The notes: generated by a model from the sequence alone, not told the origin. Positions 7,001 through 16,303 are shown, counted from the first letter of the stretch. The stretch: 64,000 nucleotides of DNA from Enterococcus pallens ATCC BAA-351 (GCF_000407485.1 NZ_ASWD01000002.1:496001-560000), one strand, 5' to 3'. A program made the numbers and translations.

Positions 7001-9913
7001 TTAGCCAACATTTTTACGTGCTTTTCTTCTATACAAGTAGATAATCAATGCTTGTATCGCTAGGATAACTACTCCTACAGCAATATTGATCTTAATGACC
7101 GTTTTCTGCCAAGGCATCCATTGGGAAGCATTGTCGTAGTTCTCATACTCACGGCTGTTAACTACTGTGTAAAGAATGTTATGAGCGGCTGTTCTCATGG
7201 CTTTAACCGCTGTGGCACTTTCTGTGTCGTCAAGACCAGCACCTGTTTCACCAGTAGTTGACAGCATCATATCGTTACCGTTTCGAATCGCTTTATCAGC
7301 ATCCATATAACCGTAACCGCCAAAGTAATCCGTTAAGACAAATCCATCAAAGCCCCATTCGTCTCGTAATACAGTGTTTAATAGTGGCGAACATCCACCA
7401 GCCCATTGATTACCAATATAGTTAAAGGCTGACATGGCAGCATTTGCTCCGCCGTCCTTAACTGCCATTTCAAATGGTTTCAGGTAGACTTCACGAATCG
7501 CCTGTTCAGTTGACCAGGTTAGCAGTAAGTCAGTCCGATTCTTTTCTTGGTCATTCAAGGCAAAGTGTTTCATGTAAGAGTAAACGCCTTTTGATTTTGC
7601 TCCAGCGATTTCGTTCGCTGCCATAACACCTGAGATTACCCCATCTTCTGAGTAATATTCAAAGTTCCGGCCAGCAAAGGCACTTCTATGAATATTCATT
7701 GCCGGACCATACCAGCCAGAAATACCAATTTCGGCTGCTTCTTCACCGACGGCTTCACCACGATCTTTAGCTAATTCTTTGTTCCAGGTTGCAGCAATCA
7801 TGGTTGCGGTTGGGAAGGCTGTGCCTTTTGCTTGAACAAAGAAGCTGCTGATTCCCGCTGGACCATCAAAATCGTAGGTTTGTAATTTGCCGACTGATTT
7901 AGCAGCAACGGTTTGGTAGCCACCATAAGTGATGATATTGCTCATATCTTTTACAGTCATTTGATCCAACAGCTTGTCCCATTTTTTATCGTCATACTCT
8001 AAGCCTGCTAGATCATTTAATTCCATGCCATTTGATACGCCTGTCTTAGGCATTTCATCTTTGTCATCATTTTCGATTTTGTAATCATCTGCATTGGTTA
8101 AGCCATCTTTTTCTAGATCAGTTAATGGACGGCTTTCAGGTTTTGCAGTTGTTGCTTCGTAGTTTGTAAAATCATCCTTACGGCTCAAGTATTCCACTTC
8201 ACCTGTCGCAAAATCAGTAAACTGATTTTCTGCTGCGATTCCATCAGTGCTGCGTTTGTTTTCACCACTATAGGTAATTGTTCGGCCCAAGGTATAAGGC
8301 TTGCTGTCCAATGTTTCATGAGCGTTCGCCTTCAGAGCAATGGTATACTCACCGTCTTCTAGAACATAGGCCTTCGCTGTTTGATTATCATAGGAAGCCA
8401 TATCCTCTTGGTTAAAGGAAATCGTCAATGTTTGACTTTCCCCTGGCTTCAATTCTTTTGTTTTTTCAAAAGCTAAGACATTTGTTGCTGCTTTTTCAAT
8501 TCCACCGTTTTTATATGGCGGCGTGAAGTAGGCTTGAACAACGTCTTTTCCGGCTTTATCGCCAGTATTGCGGACGGTTACCTCAAATTCAATGGTTCCA
8601 TCACTTTTCGTCTGCAAATCGCCCATCGTTTGTTCAAAGGTGGTATAGCTTAACCCGTAACCTAATGGAAATTGAACGGCCTTTGAATAACCCTCTTGAT
8701 CATCTTGATAATAGGTTTCGTAGAACTTATAGCCGACATAAATATTCTCTACATAATCGACAAATTTATATTTGCTGTCATCATAAGAGAAATCACCAAA
8801 GTTGTTCCAAGTAGGTGTCGCCTTAAGGTCATAAACAAAAGTATCAACAGTTTTACCTGATGGGCTAACTGAACCATTTAAGATATTCCCTAATGCTGAA
8901 AAGCCAGTAGCACCAGGTCCAGCCATCCATAAAGCCCCTTTGATGTTGTCGTAGTCATTTAACCAGCCTAGCTCCATCGCATTTGATGAATTAATCAGCA
9001 CGACAACGTCTTCGAAATTCTCAGTGACTAAGTCGACCATGTCTTTTTCGGTTTTCGTTAATTCCAGATAATGGTCACCTTTTTCAAAATCGCCCTCGTT
9101 CCCTTTATAGGTAATGTCTTTAGCCTTCATATCCGTTGGCAGGTCAGCCCCTTCACCGCCAACACGAGAAATGACCACTACTGCCGTATTGGAGAAGTCT
9201 TTGGCGTCATTGATTAATTGATCGGAATAATCACTACGTTTAGGTTCAACTAAAGTCCAGTCTTGCTCCCACATACCTACTACTGGACGATCCTTGCGGT
9301 AATCTGTGTAAAAATCCGACAATTGGTCATTCAGTTTAAACCCTGCATCCTGCAAACCACTTAAAATAGTCGTTGCGTTGCTGGTATCAACGTTTCCAGA
9401 TCCAGTTCCCCCATATACAGGATTCGTGGAAGCCCAACCAAAAACATTCAAATTTTTCGTGCTTTCAGCTAACGGAAGATAATTGTCCGTATTTTTTAAC
9501 AGCACGGTTCCTTCGTTGGCAATTTCTTCAGTCAGTTCACCATTTTTCTTCAATGTAGCTGCACTAACATTATCCAAACTTGCGTAATTTAAGTTAAACA
9601 AGTTAGCCATTGGCCCAAAGACAATCGCATTCACTGTGATCATAACCGCAATCAGCATTGCAATTAGTGATTCACCCTTAAGCCAGAATTTAAATTTCCA
9701 TTCTTTGTTTCTAAAGACGATTAACGCGATAATTATAAGTACAAGTAAAACAACGGCAGGGATGAAGTAGACCGAAACCTTTTTAATAGTGGCATAAACA
9801 TCCGCCATATTGAGTACGCCGTCTTGGCTTAATTTGTTTAAATAGAATGCTGCAACACCTGCAATTGCTAAAACAACCACCAGAGGTATTAGTATTTTAC
9901 GATACTTTTTCAA
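7001..9913 (-). CDS. Membrane-anchored, domain-permuted GH3 beta-glycosidase
   Basis: 970-residue glycoside hydrolase family 3 protein with reversed domain order. Three hydrophobic segments (about 7-27, 47-68, 84-106) lead into the GH3 C-terminal sandwich domain (NEGTVLLKN near 135, GGTGSGNVD near 170). A fibronectin-III-like region follows (about 430-530). Only then comes the catalytic barrel (DFDGPAGISS, GRNFEYYSED, KHFALNDQE, GFVLTDYFGG, with D862 in the nucleophile position). A fourth membrane segment (about 940-961) precedes a basic tail. Usual GH3 enzymes have the barrel first; reversed order is known from Ruminococcus albus and Butyrivibrio enzymes. With both ends in the membrane, the catalytic part probably faces outward. 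Substrate unknown. It has its own promoter region with a LytTR-type box shared with the other GH3 gene. Confidence 0.88.
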   Translation of the reverse strand: MKKYRKILIPLVVVLAIAGVAAFYLNKLSQDGVLNMADVYATIKKVSVYFIPAVVLLVLIIIALIVFRNKEWKFKFWLKGESLIAMLIAVMITVNAIVFGPMANLFNLNYASLDNVSAATLKKNGELTEEIANEGTVLLKNTDNYLPLAESTKNLNVFGWASTNPVYGGTGSGNVDTSNATTILSGLQDAGFKLNDQLSDFYTDYRKDRPVVGMWEQDWTLVEPKRSDYSDQLINDAKDFSNTAVVVISRVGGEGADLPTDMKAKDITYKGNEGDFEKGDHYLELTKTEKDMVDLVTENFEDVVVLINSSNAMELGWLNDYDNIKGALWMAGPGATGFSALGNILNGSVSPSGKTVDTFVYDLKATPTWNNFGDFSYDDSKYKFVDYVENIYVGYKFYETYYQDDQEGYSKAVQFPLGYGLSYTTFEQTMGDLQTKSDGTIEFEVTVRNTGDKAGKDVVQAYFTPPYKNGGIEKAATNVLAFEKTKELKPGESQTLTISFNQEDMASYDNQTAKAYVLEDGEYTIALKANAHETLDSKPYTLGRTITYSGENKRSTDGIAAENQFTDFATGEVEYLSRKDDFTNYEATTAKPESRPLTDLEKDGLTNADDYKIENDDKDEMPKTGVSNGMELNDLAGLEYDDKKWDKLLDQMTVKDMSNIITYGGYQTVAAKSVGKLQTYDFDGPAGISSFFVQAKGTAFPTATMIAATWNKELAKDRGEAVGEEAAEIGISGWYGPAMNIHRSAFAGRNFEYYSEDGVISGVMAANEIAGAKSKGVYSYMKHFALNDQEKNRTDLLLTWSTEQAIREVYLKPFEMAVKDGGANAAMSAFNYIGNQWAGGCSPLLNTVLRDEWGFDGFVLTDYFGGYGYMDADKAIRNGNDMMLSTTGETGAGLDDTESATAVKAMRTAAHNILYTVVNSREYENYDNASQWMPWQKTVIKINIAVGVVILAIQALIIYLYRRKARKNVG

Positions 9914-10014
9914 TTTGTATCCCCTTCCATATTCTGAAAATTAACTTGCAAAGCCGATACCCATTGCCCTTTCCCGCTAAAATACACCGGTTTATCTTAA
10001 CTTGAAAAGACATA

Positions 10015-10040
10015 TGTAACCCTTTACAAGGCATAGTATA
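10015..10040 (-). promoter_or_regulatory. Candidate -10 box and cre-like site before the permuted GH3 gene
   Basis: The minus strand has TATACT at 10040-10035. Directly downstream, TGTAACCCTTTACA (10015-10028) matches the 14-bp CcpA cre pattern at all but one core position. A cre just after the start point would fit a roadblock mode of catabolite repression. The -35 element is not convincing. Confidence 0.4.
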
Positions 10041-10067
10041 GCAACCGAATTGAACAATAAAACAGCT

Positions 10068-10105
10068 CATTCATATCTTGTTGCTATTTATTCATAACTT
10101 GCTTT
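10068..10105 (-). promoter_or_regulatory. LytTR-type operator, copy A
   Basis: 38-bp block sharing 31 of 38 bases with 14149-14186. It contains ATTCATA at 10069-10075 and 10090-10096, that is, direct repeats spaced exactly 21 bp (two helical turns), the geometry bound by LytTR response regulators. It ends about 30 bp upstream of the candidate -10 of the GH3 gene that starts at 9913. Confidence 0.65.
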
Positions 10106-10133
10106 CAGCTCTTTTTAAACAGCTGAGAGCAAG
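10098..10133 (-). terminator. Hairpin after the GT2 gene, possible terminator
   Basis: Arms 10098-10110 and 10121-10133 pair at 12 of 13 positions. There is no clear T run after it on the minus strand, so termination of the GH3-gtrA-GT2 operon here is only probable. One arm overlaps the end of the operator block. Confidence 0.4.
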
Positions 10134-10142
10134 TAGCGAATC

Positions 10143-11162
10143 TTAGTTAAAACCATACAGTCGTTTGGCGATTTGATACGCACCAATTGCTGTTTTTCGT
10201 CCCAGCTTGCCTGGAAGATTAACCCCTAAACCAAATACACCTCTGCGTAATCTTCTGTACAATACTGGATCACTCTTTCTAATAAAATTCCATAATTCCT
10301 GCTTTTTCTGCATGCTGTCTGGCGATCCCTCTTTGAGCAAAAAAATCGAGGAAACTGTCGTAATAATTTCGACATACCGCTGCATATATTTCAGCAGACT
10401 TTCGTTTTCTACCTGTGTATCTGAATAGAAGGCAACCATCCGTTTATTGACTGCTAATTGCTGATCAATCCGTTGAATCATTACCTGTTCATTGACAGAT
10501 TGATCCTCTCGACCAATAAAATAGCGATACAGATCTACATTCAAGTAATGCATATTCTTGACCAACGGCAATGGTTGAAAAATATACAGGTTATCTACAT
10601 AAAACGTATGCTGAGGCAATTTTAATGACAGTTCCTTTAAAATACTGGCACGATAAATGACCGAGTGCATCAGCAAATATTTCCCTAACGGAAAGCGAAC
10701 ATCCGCCCAAGAAAATTCTTGATCCACAGGCAAAAAGGATTCATAAGAGATAACTTTCTTGTTCTTGGCTCCTTGTTTTTCGTACACATAGTTGCTGATC
10801 AGCATATCAACTGGATGATCCGTTTCAACTGTTTCCGTCAGCATTTGCAAAACCTGCTGATAGGCATTGGCATCCAGCCAATCATCACTGTCCACAACCT
10901 TTATATAGTGACCAGTAGCATGATCAAGGCCAGTGTTGATAGCCTGACCGTGTCCACCGTTTTCCTGATGAACAGCTTTGATGATTTCCGGGAAATAACT
11001 GGCATAATGATCGGCAATTTCTGCCGTACGATCTTGTGAACCATCATTAACAATGATAATCTCGACAGCTTCTTTTCCTAATAGTAAGGAATTAATACAG
11101 CGTTCCATGTAATCTGCTGAGTTATAGCAGGGAACAATTAAACTCAATATTTTCATGATCAA
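10143..11162 (-). CDS. GT2-family glycosyltransferase
   Basis: 339-residue GT-A fold glycosyltransferase. SLIVPCYNSADYMERCI starts the nucleotide-binding fold, NDGSQDRT lies near residue 40, and the metal-binding DSDDWLD is near 93-99. No membrane segment is visible, so it works at the inner face of the membrane. It transfers a sugar from a nucleotide donor to an unknown acceptor. Its ATG overlaps the stop of the upstream gtrA-like gene by 4 bp, so the two are translationally coupled. A GT2 with a GtrA flippase suggests transfer to a polyprenyl carrier followed by flipping, as in surface glycan decoration. Donor and acceptor are not visible from sequence. Confidence 0.9.
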   Translation of the reverse strand: MIMKILSLIVPCYNSADYMERCINSLLLGKEAVEIIIVNDGSQDRTAEIADHYASYFPEIIKAVHQENGGHGQAINTGLDHATGHYIKVVDSDDWLDANAYQQVLQMLTETVETDHPVDMLISNYVYEKQGAKNKKVISYESFLPVDQEFSWADVRFPLGKYLLMHSVIYRASILKELSLKLPQHTFYVDNLYIFQPLPLVKNMHYLNVDLYRYFIGREDQSVNEQVMIQRIDQQLAVNKRMVAFYSDTQVENESLLKYMQRYVEIITTVSSIFLLKEGSPDSMQKKQELWNFIRKSDPVLYRRLRRGVFGLGVNLPGKLGRKTAIGAYQIAKRLYGFN

Positions 11163-11680
11163 TTTTCTTTCTTCATTATTTTAAATTTCATCATTGGATA
11201 GTTTATCAGAACTTGGATAACAATGTTCACAATATTTGCGACAGTCGGTGCGAAATTGCCAATGTAAGGCGACAATCGTGCGATTACATATGGAGGCAGC
11301 CAAACAGAAATCAGGCCGGCTACTGTAACGGTAGCAATATACCAAGGCAAGACCTTTTTCACGTCAACAGTGGCCGAAAAGACTACCTTGCGTTGAACGA
11401 TAAAGTTCACAATTTGAGCACAGACATAAGCAACGAGGAAGCTTAAAAACCCTCCTAAGCCGCCTTGCTCCGTTCCATAATGAAAGATAAACCAGTTAAA
11501 GGGAATGTTGCTTAACCCTGAAAAAATAATTCCTGTACCGATCCATAGTACTAAGAAGTTGGTGATCGTAGCAACATTGCTCATAATATTGAACAAAATA
11601 AATTCATAGACATCTGGATGCTCGTGTTTGAATTTTTGAATGATTTGTACCAGCTTATTGCTGGATTGACTTTGCTTCAT
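11159..11680 (-). CDS. GtrA-like polyprenyl-linked sugar flippase
   Basis: 173-residue protein with four hydrophobic segments (about 30-55, 70-95, 105-128, 140-160) and the GtrA-type end QVLINYPMMKFKIMKKEN. GtrA family proteins are thought to move undecaprenyl-phosphate-linked sugars across the membrane. It is 12 bp downstream of the GH3 gene and overlaps the GT2 gene, so the three form one operon. Confidence is high for the family and moderate for the exact role. Confidence 0.88.
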   Translation of the reverse strand: MKQSQSSNKLVQIIQKFKHEHPDVYEFILFNIMSNVATITNFLVLWIGTGIIFSGLSNIPFNWFIFHYGTEQGGLGGFLSFLVAYVCAQIVNFIVQRKVVFSATVDVKKVLPWYIATVTVAGLISVWLPPYVIARLSPYIGNFAPTVANIVNIVIQVLINYPMMKFKIMKKEN

Positions 11681-11692
11681 ACGCTTTCTCCT

Positions 11693-14095
11693 TTACTTTG
11701 CTTTTTGAAGCTTGCGATTATGGAAAAATTGCTTGATTAAACCTGCAAAGCCCTTGAAAAAATGACCGTTGACCATGACAAGCATTTCATCAACCATGGC
11801 TAAGCTGACCATTCCATTCGTCATTTTAGCAATCGCTCGAAAAGGCATATTAGAAATAAACAACAAATTTAGATCCGGTTTGCCCTTCTTCTCACTTCTT
11901 TTCAGCAGTGCACCAATGATGCGACACACTAAACGGGCCAATGGATTCTTTGCTTGGCTCATTTCAGCAATAATACTTGTTCGATTCAGCTGACGTTTGC
12001 CACTGACTTCTTCTTGAGGAACCTTTTGTCCGTATAATTCCTCAAAATCCGCCAGAGTTACCGCTTCAAGTTCCGCTGTCTGATATTTTGACAGCTGCGC
12101 AGTCATTACAGGTTGTGTTCCTGAAACCAGCAGCTTGCCTTCTAGGCGAATATCTTGCGCTGAACTTGCCAGCATAATCGTGTATTCTCCTGCCTCGGTT
12201 TTCCATGATTTGCTGTTAACATCATAATACCGAAAGCTCTTATCATCAAAGGCGATTTCAATTGTTTGGCTTTCTTTTGGCTGCAGGAAGACTTTAGTAA
12301 ATCCCTTTAGCTCTTTAGCCGGTCTTACTAATGGTGAATCAGGCTTGCCAACGTATAATTGAACAATTTCTGCTCCGGCTTTGTCACCGATATTGGTGAT
12401 TACTGCTTTTACACCTGACTCGGTAATCTGCAATTCACTATATTGGAAACGCGAGTAGCTTAAACCATAACCAAAGGGATAGCGAACCGCTTTTTGGGCC
12501 GTATCGTAATACCGATAACCAACGTATAGTCCTTCCTTGTAGTAAACGTATCGGCCTTTAGCCGGAAATTCTTTGCCAAAGGGAATATCCTGATAAGAAA
12601 GCGGATAGGTTTCGTTGAGCTTGCCGCTCGGATTGTGATTTCCGCAAAGTACCTCCAGCATAGCACTGGCGCCAGCTTCTCCGCCCAGATAACCATGTAA
12701 AATCCCTTGCACTTTGTTTTCCCACGAGCATTCCACTACAGAGCCCGCCGACAAAACAACCACGATCGGTTTTTCGACAGCTGCTAATTCTTGAATCAAG
12801 GCCAATTGGTTTTTAGGCATATCAAGAGTCGAACGATCCATTCCTTCGCTTTCCAAAATTTCGTCCAACCCAGCATAAAGCAAGATTACATCGCTTTTTT
12901 CAGCTAACGCAAGAGCTTCAGTTACTAGCTGGTCATCGCTTTGCCCGCCACGTTCATAACCCTTGGCAAAGCCGGTAATCGTTAAGGGATACTCCCCGAT
13001 AACATCTAAGGTGGTTTCCAAATTCTTTGCATTTACTACTGACGAACCGGCTCCCTGATAACGAGGCGTTTGGGCGAAGTCGCCAATAACCGCTACCTTT
13101 TTATCTGGGGTTAAAGGCAAAATTCCGGCTTCATTTTTTAGCATAACCACACTTTCCATAGCAGCCTTCTTCGCTACTTCATGATGCTTTTGCCAATCAA
13201 TCTCTCCCTCGGAGCCTGATGACTCTACCATGTAAATGACAGACAGCAATTCATCTACCCGCTGATCCAAAACAGCTTCGTCTAGTGCACCATTTTCGAC
13301 CGCTTCAACCAGCTCCAACGTACCGTTTTTACTTAAGGTTGGCATAGCTAGATGGCTGCCGTTTTTTACACCGGCTGTATGGTCGTTATCGCCGCCCCAG
13401 TCAGAAACTACAAAGCCCTCAAAGCCCCATTCCTCCTTCAGAATCTCTCGCAGCAAATAAGAATTTTCATTGGCATACTGACCATTTAATAAGTTGTAGG
13501 AAGACATAATTGACTTAGGCTGTCCTTCTTTTACAGCAATTTCAAAATTGGTTGTATAGATTTCTCTCAGTGTCCGTTCGTCCACAATCGAATCTGAGGC
13601 CATGCGGCGATACTCCTGACTATTCGCTGCAAAATGCTTGGGACTTGCGATTGTTCCATTGGCCTGTATCCCTTTGATACTAGATGCAGCCAGCTTCCCA
13701 GCTAAATAGGGATCTTCGCTATAGTATTCAAAGTTTCTGCCGCACTTAGGATTCCGTTTGATATTCAAGCCAGGACCTAGAACAACATTTACCCCTAAGG
13801 CTTTGGCTTCTTCACCAATACAGGTTCCGACTTGATAGACTAACGCTTCATCCCAGCTGTTGGCCAAGGTCGCAGCGGTAGGAAAACAGGTGGCCGGCAA
13901 GCTAGCATTTAAGCCTAAATGATCGGCTTCTCCCACTTGCTTCCTCAGACCATGGGGACCATCAGACATGAAAATAGCTGGTACTACTTCTGGAATATCC
14001 TGGGATTCCCACGTATTTTTCCCCGACATCAACGAGGCTTTTTGTTCCAACGTGAGAGTATCAATAATTTTTTTATTCTTCAGCATCTTACTCAC
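11693..14095 (-). CDS. GH3 beta-glycosidase, canonical domain order
   Basis: 800-residue GH3 enzyme without signal peptide. The barrel comes first (MSDGPHGLRK at 43-52, RNFEYYSEDP at 120-129, KHFAANSQE at 153-161, nucleophile D232 in FVVSDWGG). The sandwich domain (VVMLKNEAGILPL), PA14-free linker and fibronectin-III-like domain (about 575-645) follow. A C-terminal extension from about 700 is rich in hydrophobic and basic residues and may touch the membrane. Likely an exo-acting beta-glucosidase or similar; aglycone unknown. First gene of the operon with gtrA-like and GT2. An enzyme that removes sugars beside enzymes that add them suggests turnover of a home-made glycan, though use of plant glycosides is the ordinary alternative. 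Confidence 0.92.
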   Translation of the reverse strand: MSKMLKNKKIIDTLTLEQKASLMSGKNTWESQDIPEVVPAIFMSDGPHGLRKQVGEADHLGLNASLPATCFPTAATLANSWDEALVYQVGTCIGEEAKALGVNVVLGPGLNIKRNPKCGRNFEYYSEDPYLAGKLAASSIKGIQANGTIASPKHFAANSQEYRRMASDSIVDERTLREIYTTNFEIAVKEGQPKSIMSSYNLLNGQYANENSYLLREILKEEWGFEGFVVSDWGGDNDHTAGVKNGSHLAMPTLSKNGTLELVEAVENGALDEAVLDQRVDELLSVIYMVESSGSEGEIDWQKHHEVAKKAAMESVVMLKNEAGILPLTPDKKVAVIGDFAQTPRYQGAGSSVVNAKNLETTLDVIGEYPLTITGFAKGYERGGQSDDQLVTEALALAEKSDVILLYAGLDEILESEGMDRSTLDMPKNQLALIQELAAVEKPIVVVLSAGSVVECSWENKVQGILHGYLGGEAGASAMLEVLCGNHNPSGKLNETYPLSYQDIPFGKEFPAKGRYVYYKEGLYVGYRYYDTAQKAVRYPFGYGLSYSRFQYSELQITESGVKAVITNIGDKAGAEIVQLYVGKPDSPLVRPAKELKGFTKVFLQPKESQTIEIAFDDKSFRYYDVNSKSWKTEAGEYTIMLASSAQDIRLEGKLLVSGTQPVMTAQLSKYQTAELEAVTLADFEELYGQKVPQEEVSGKRQLNRTSIIAEMSQAKNPLARLVCRIIGALLKRSEKKGKPDLNLLFISNMPFRAIAKMTNGMVSLAMVDEMLVMVNGHFFKGFAGLIKQFFHNRKLQKAK

Positions 14096-14127
14096 CTTTT
14101 CAATTTATGCAATCAATTTATCATCAA

Positions 14128-14141
14128 AGGAAGCGGTAACA
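14128..14141. promoter_or_regulatory. Weak cre-like site before the canonical GH3 gene
   Basis: AGGAAGCGGTAACA matches 12 of 14 positions of the CcpA cre pattern and has the central CG. Candidate only. Confidence 0.25.
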
Positions 14142-14148
14142 AATAGTT

Positions 14149-14186
14149 CATTCATACTTTGACACTTTTTATTCATAACCTGCTTT
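14149..14186 (-). promoter_or_regulatory. LytTR-type operator, copy B
   Basis: Second copy of the 38-bp block, with ATTCATA at 14150-14156 and 14171-14177 (21-bp spacing). It lies between the GH3 start at 14095 and the divergent response regulator promoter, so the neighbouring LytTR regulator is the obvious candidate ligand. Confidence 0.65.
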
Positions 14187-14222
14187 TTCATCATTTAATC
14201 TGCCGATTTCTAAAAAACGACC

Positions 14223-14250
14223 TTGCTTTAAAGGCAGCATTAATTATAAT
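14223..14250 (+). promoter_or_regulatory. Promoter of the LytTR two-component operon
   Basis: TTGCTT at 14223-14228, 16-bp spacer, TATAAT at 14245-14250. This places transcription start near 14257, about 33 bp before the response regulator start. Confidence 0.65.
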
Positions 14251-14289
14251 AAGTGAAAGTAGATCTAAATTTTTGGGAGGTTGCTTCTT

Positions 14290-14997
14290 ATGAAAATTGC
14301 CATCGTAGAAGATGACATTCAGCAACAAAATTGCTTTATATCACTGGTTAATCGCTACACAGTGGAAAACAACTTGCCTGTCAGCATCACAACTTTTAAT
14401 GATGGAATTGACATTATTGAGAAGTATAAAGGAGAGTTTGATGTTATTTATTTTGATGTTGAAATGCCGATCATGGATGGCATGACCACCGCCAAAAAAA
14501 TCCGAGCGATTGATCCAGATGTTGCTATTGTCTTTCTCACGAATTACGTGCAATTTGCCATTGACGGCTATGCAGTCAATGCCGACGATTTCTTGTTAAA
14601 GCCTTTAACTTATTTTAATTTTAGCGAACATTTTAAAAAAATCGTTGAAAAATTATCGAAGAAAACTGAAGAAACAATTACTATTAAAACAAACTCCGGG
14701 ATACGTAAAATTTTGTTGGAGGAGTTGATTTATGTAGAGTGTGAAGGCCATTATTTGTATTTTTACACCAATGATCAAGTCTATTCCCTGCTTGGCTCCA
14801 TGAAAAATATTGAAAGCGAATTAAAGCCGCAAAATTTCTTCCGCTGCAATAATTGTTATTTAGTCAATCTGAAGCACGTTAAAGCGATCGATGGCAGCAC
14901 CGCCCACGTTGGCCGATTTGATTTGCGAATCAGCCGTCCGCGAAAGAAGGATTTCATGGCGGCGTTGACGAATTATCTAGGAAATGGAGGAATCTAA
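14290..14997 (+). CDS. LytTR-family response regulator
   Basis: 235-residue AgrA/VirR-type regulator. The receiver domain has acidic pocket EDD (7-9), phospho-acceptor D56 in YFDVEMP and K in LLKPL near 101. The LytTR DNA-binding domain spans about 132-233 (LIYVECEGHYLYFYT, FRCNNCYLVNLKHV). I choose ATG 14290: GGGAGG sits nine bases upstream, whereas the in-frame TTG at 14281 directly abuts the Shine-Dalgarno. The sensor kinase begins right after its stop. It is divergent from the GH3-gtrA-GT2 operon. Two 21-bp-spaced repeat boxes in front of both GH3 genes are plausible targets. Confidence 0.93.
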   Translation: MKIAIVEDDIQQQNCFISLVNRYTVENNLPVSITTFNDGIDIIEKYKGEFDVIYFDVEMPIMDGMTTAKKIRAIDPDVAIVFLTNYVQFAIDGYAVNADDFLLKPLTYFNFSEHFKKIVEKLSKKTEETITIKTNSGIRKILLEELIYVECEGHYLYFYTNDQVYSLLGSMKNIESELKPQNFFRCNNCYLVNLKHVKAIDGSTAHVGRFDLRISRPRKKDFMAALTNYLGNGGI

Positions 14998-16302
14998 TTG
15001 AACGAGCTGCTGCCAAATATCCCTCGTTTTTACACGGCAATCGCTGAATGGGGGGCGTGTATCTTTATAATTTTTCAATTTGATCGGCAAATCTGGAAAA
15101 AAGGAGGTTTATTTCTTCTGCCCTTTATGGGAGCAGGTCAAATTCTTCTGCAATTATTTGTTGGCACCTGGCCGCTGCTGTTTTGGATTCCGGGAATGAT
15201 GTTAAATGTCTTGTGGATGCTGCTGACCCTTTACCTTACTCTAGACATTTCAAAATTCAGCTATTTCTATAACCTGTGCAAGGCCTTCATCTTTGCGGAG
15301 TTTATTGCATCGCTCTCCTGGCAGCTGTTCTGTATTCTTTTTCTACGCACAACGGAGCATGCGACTGTACGGCTGGGGTTCATGCTGATGATGTACCTCC
15401 TTTTGTCCTTGCTGTACTACATATTTGAGAAACGCAGCCCGCACCAGGTTGTCTTAAAGAACATCAAAAAAAGAGAAGTCGTAATTGCTGTGCTCTCGGC
15501 AATTATCATCTTTACCGTCAGCAATATGGGCTTTATGTTTTCACAAACCTTTTTAGCTGCCGGCGATGGACAATCTATTTTTATCTTTCGAACCTTCATT
15601 AATTTATGCGGATTGTTGATCTTGTACATTCAAGAAGGCATGCGGTACGATATTTATTTAAGAAATGAGCTTTCCTCGATTAACAATGTTTTGCAGTCGC
15701 AATACGAGCAATACGAAGCCTTCAAAGAAAGCAATGCGCTAGTCAGCCAGAAATTTCATGACCTGAAGCACCAATTAGACATTATTGAAATGGAATCGGA
15801 GCCGGCTAAAAGAAAAGAATATGTCAGTCAGTTAAAAAAGGATATTACGCAATATCAGGCAACCGTTAAGACTGGTAATGCTATCATGGATGTCATTTTA
15901 ACTAGAAAAAACAGCTTTTGTATTCAAAATAAGATTACCTTTACTTGCATTGTTGACGGAAAATTATTGGACTTTATTGAGGTGATGGATTTGTGCAGCC
16001 TGCTGGGAAATGCCTTAGACAATGCCATCGAATCCACGTTAAAAAATGTTGACACCGACAAACGTCTGATTAATTTGCGGGTAGAAAAAAAGGCTGGCTT
16101 TCTGCTGTTTTTATTAAATAATTACAGTGAAGATCAGTTGTCTTTCGAGGATGGTCTCCCTAAAACAACCAAGGATGATAAAGAATACCACGGATATGGC
16201 TTGAAGAGTATTTCCTATATTGCCAATAAATACGATGGAACGATGACCATTAGCCATGAAAACAATTGGTTCTCTTTAAAAGTATTATTGCCTATCACTT
16301 AA
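14998..16302 (+). CDS. GHKL (AgrC-type) sensor histidine kinase
   Basis: 434-residue membrane sensor. Six hydrophobic segments fill residues 10-212. The phospho-acceptor region QKFHDLKHQLD follows (H254 most likely), then the GHKL ATPase with N box GNALDNAIES near 340 and GYGLKSISYIANKYDG near 400. TTG start at 14998, directly after the regulator's TAA, with GGAGG seven bases before it. It senses an unknown extracellular or membrane signal and phosphorylates the preceding LytTR regulator. No pheromone precursor gene is visible next to it. A terminator follows. Confidence 0.9.
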   Translation: MNELLPNIPRFYTAIAEWGACIFIIFQFDRQIWKKGGLFLLPFMGAGQILLQLFVGTWPLLFWIPGMMLNVLWMLLTLYLTLDISKFSYFYNLCKAFIFAEFIASLSWQLFCILFLRTTEHATVRLGFMLMMYLLLSLLYYIFEKRSPHQVVLKNIKKREVVIAVLSAIIIFTVSNMGFMFSQTFLAAGDGQSIFIFRTFINLCGLLILYIQEGMRYDIYLRNELSSINNVLQSQYEQYEAFKESNALVSQKFHDLKHQLDIIEMESEPAKRKEYVSQLKKDITQYQATVKTGNAIMDVILTRKNSFCIQNKITFTCIVDGKLLDFIEVMDLCSLLGNALDNAIESTLKNVDTDKRLINLRVEKKAGFLLFLLNNYSEDQLSFEDGLPKTTKDDKEYHGYGLKSISYIANKYDGTMTISHENNWFSLKVLLPIT

Positions 16303-16303
16303 T

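Noticed and set aside
7001-9913. Assembly error or gene fusion as the cause of the reversed GH3 domains
   Set aside because: The frame is continuous, both domains are complete, promoter and terminator are in place, and the same order is known in other GH3 enzymes.
14281-14289. TTG start for the LytTR regulator
   Set aside because: It directly abuts the GGGAGG site; ATG 14290 has proper spacing and gives the normal N-terminus MKIAIVEDD.
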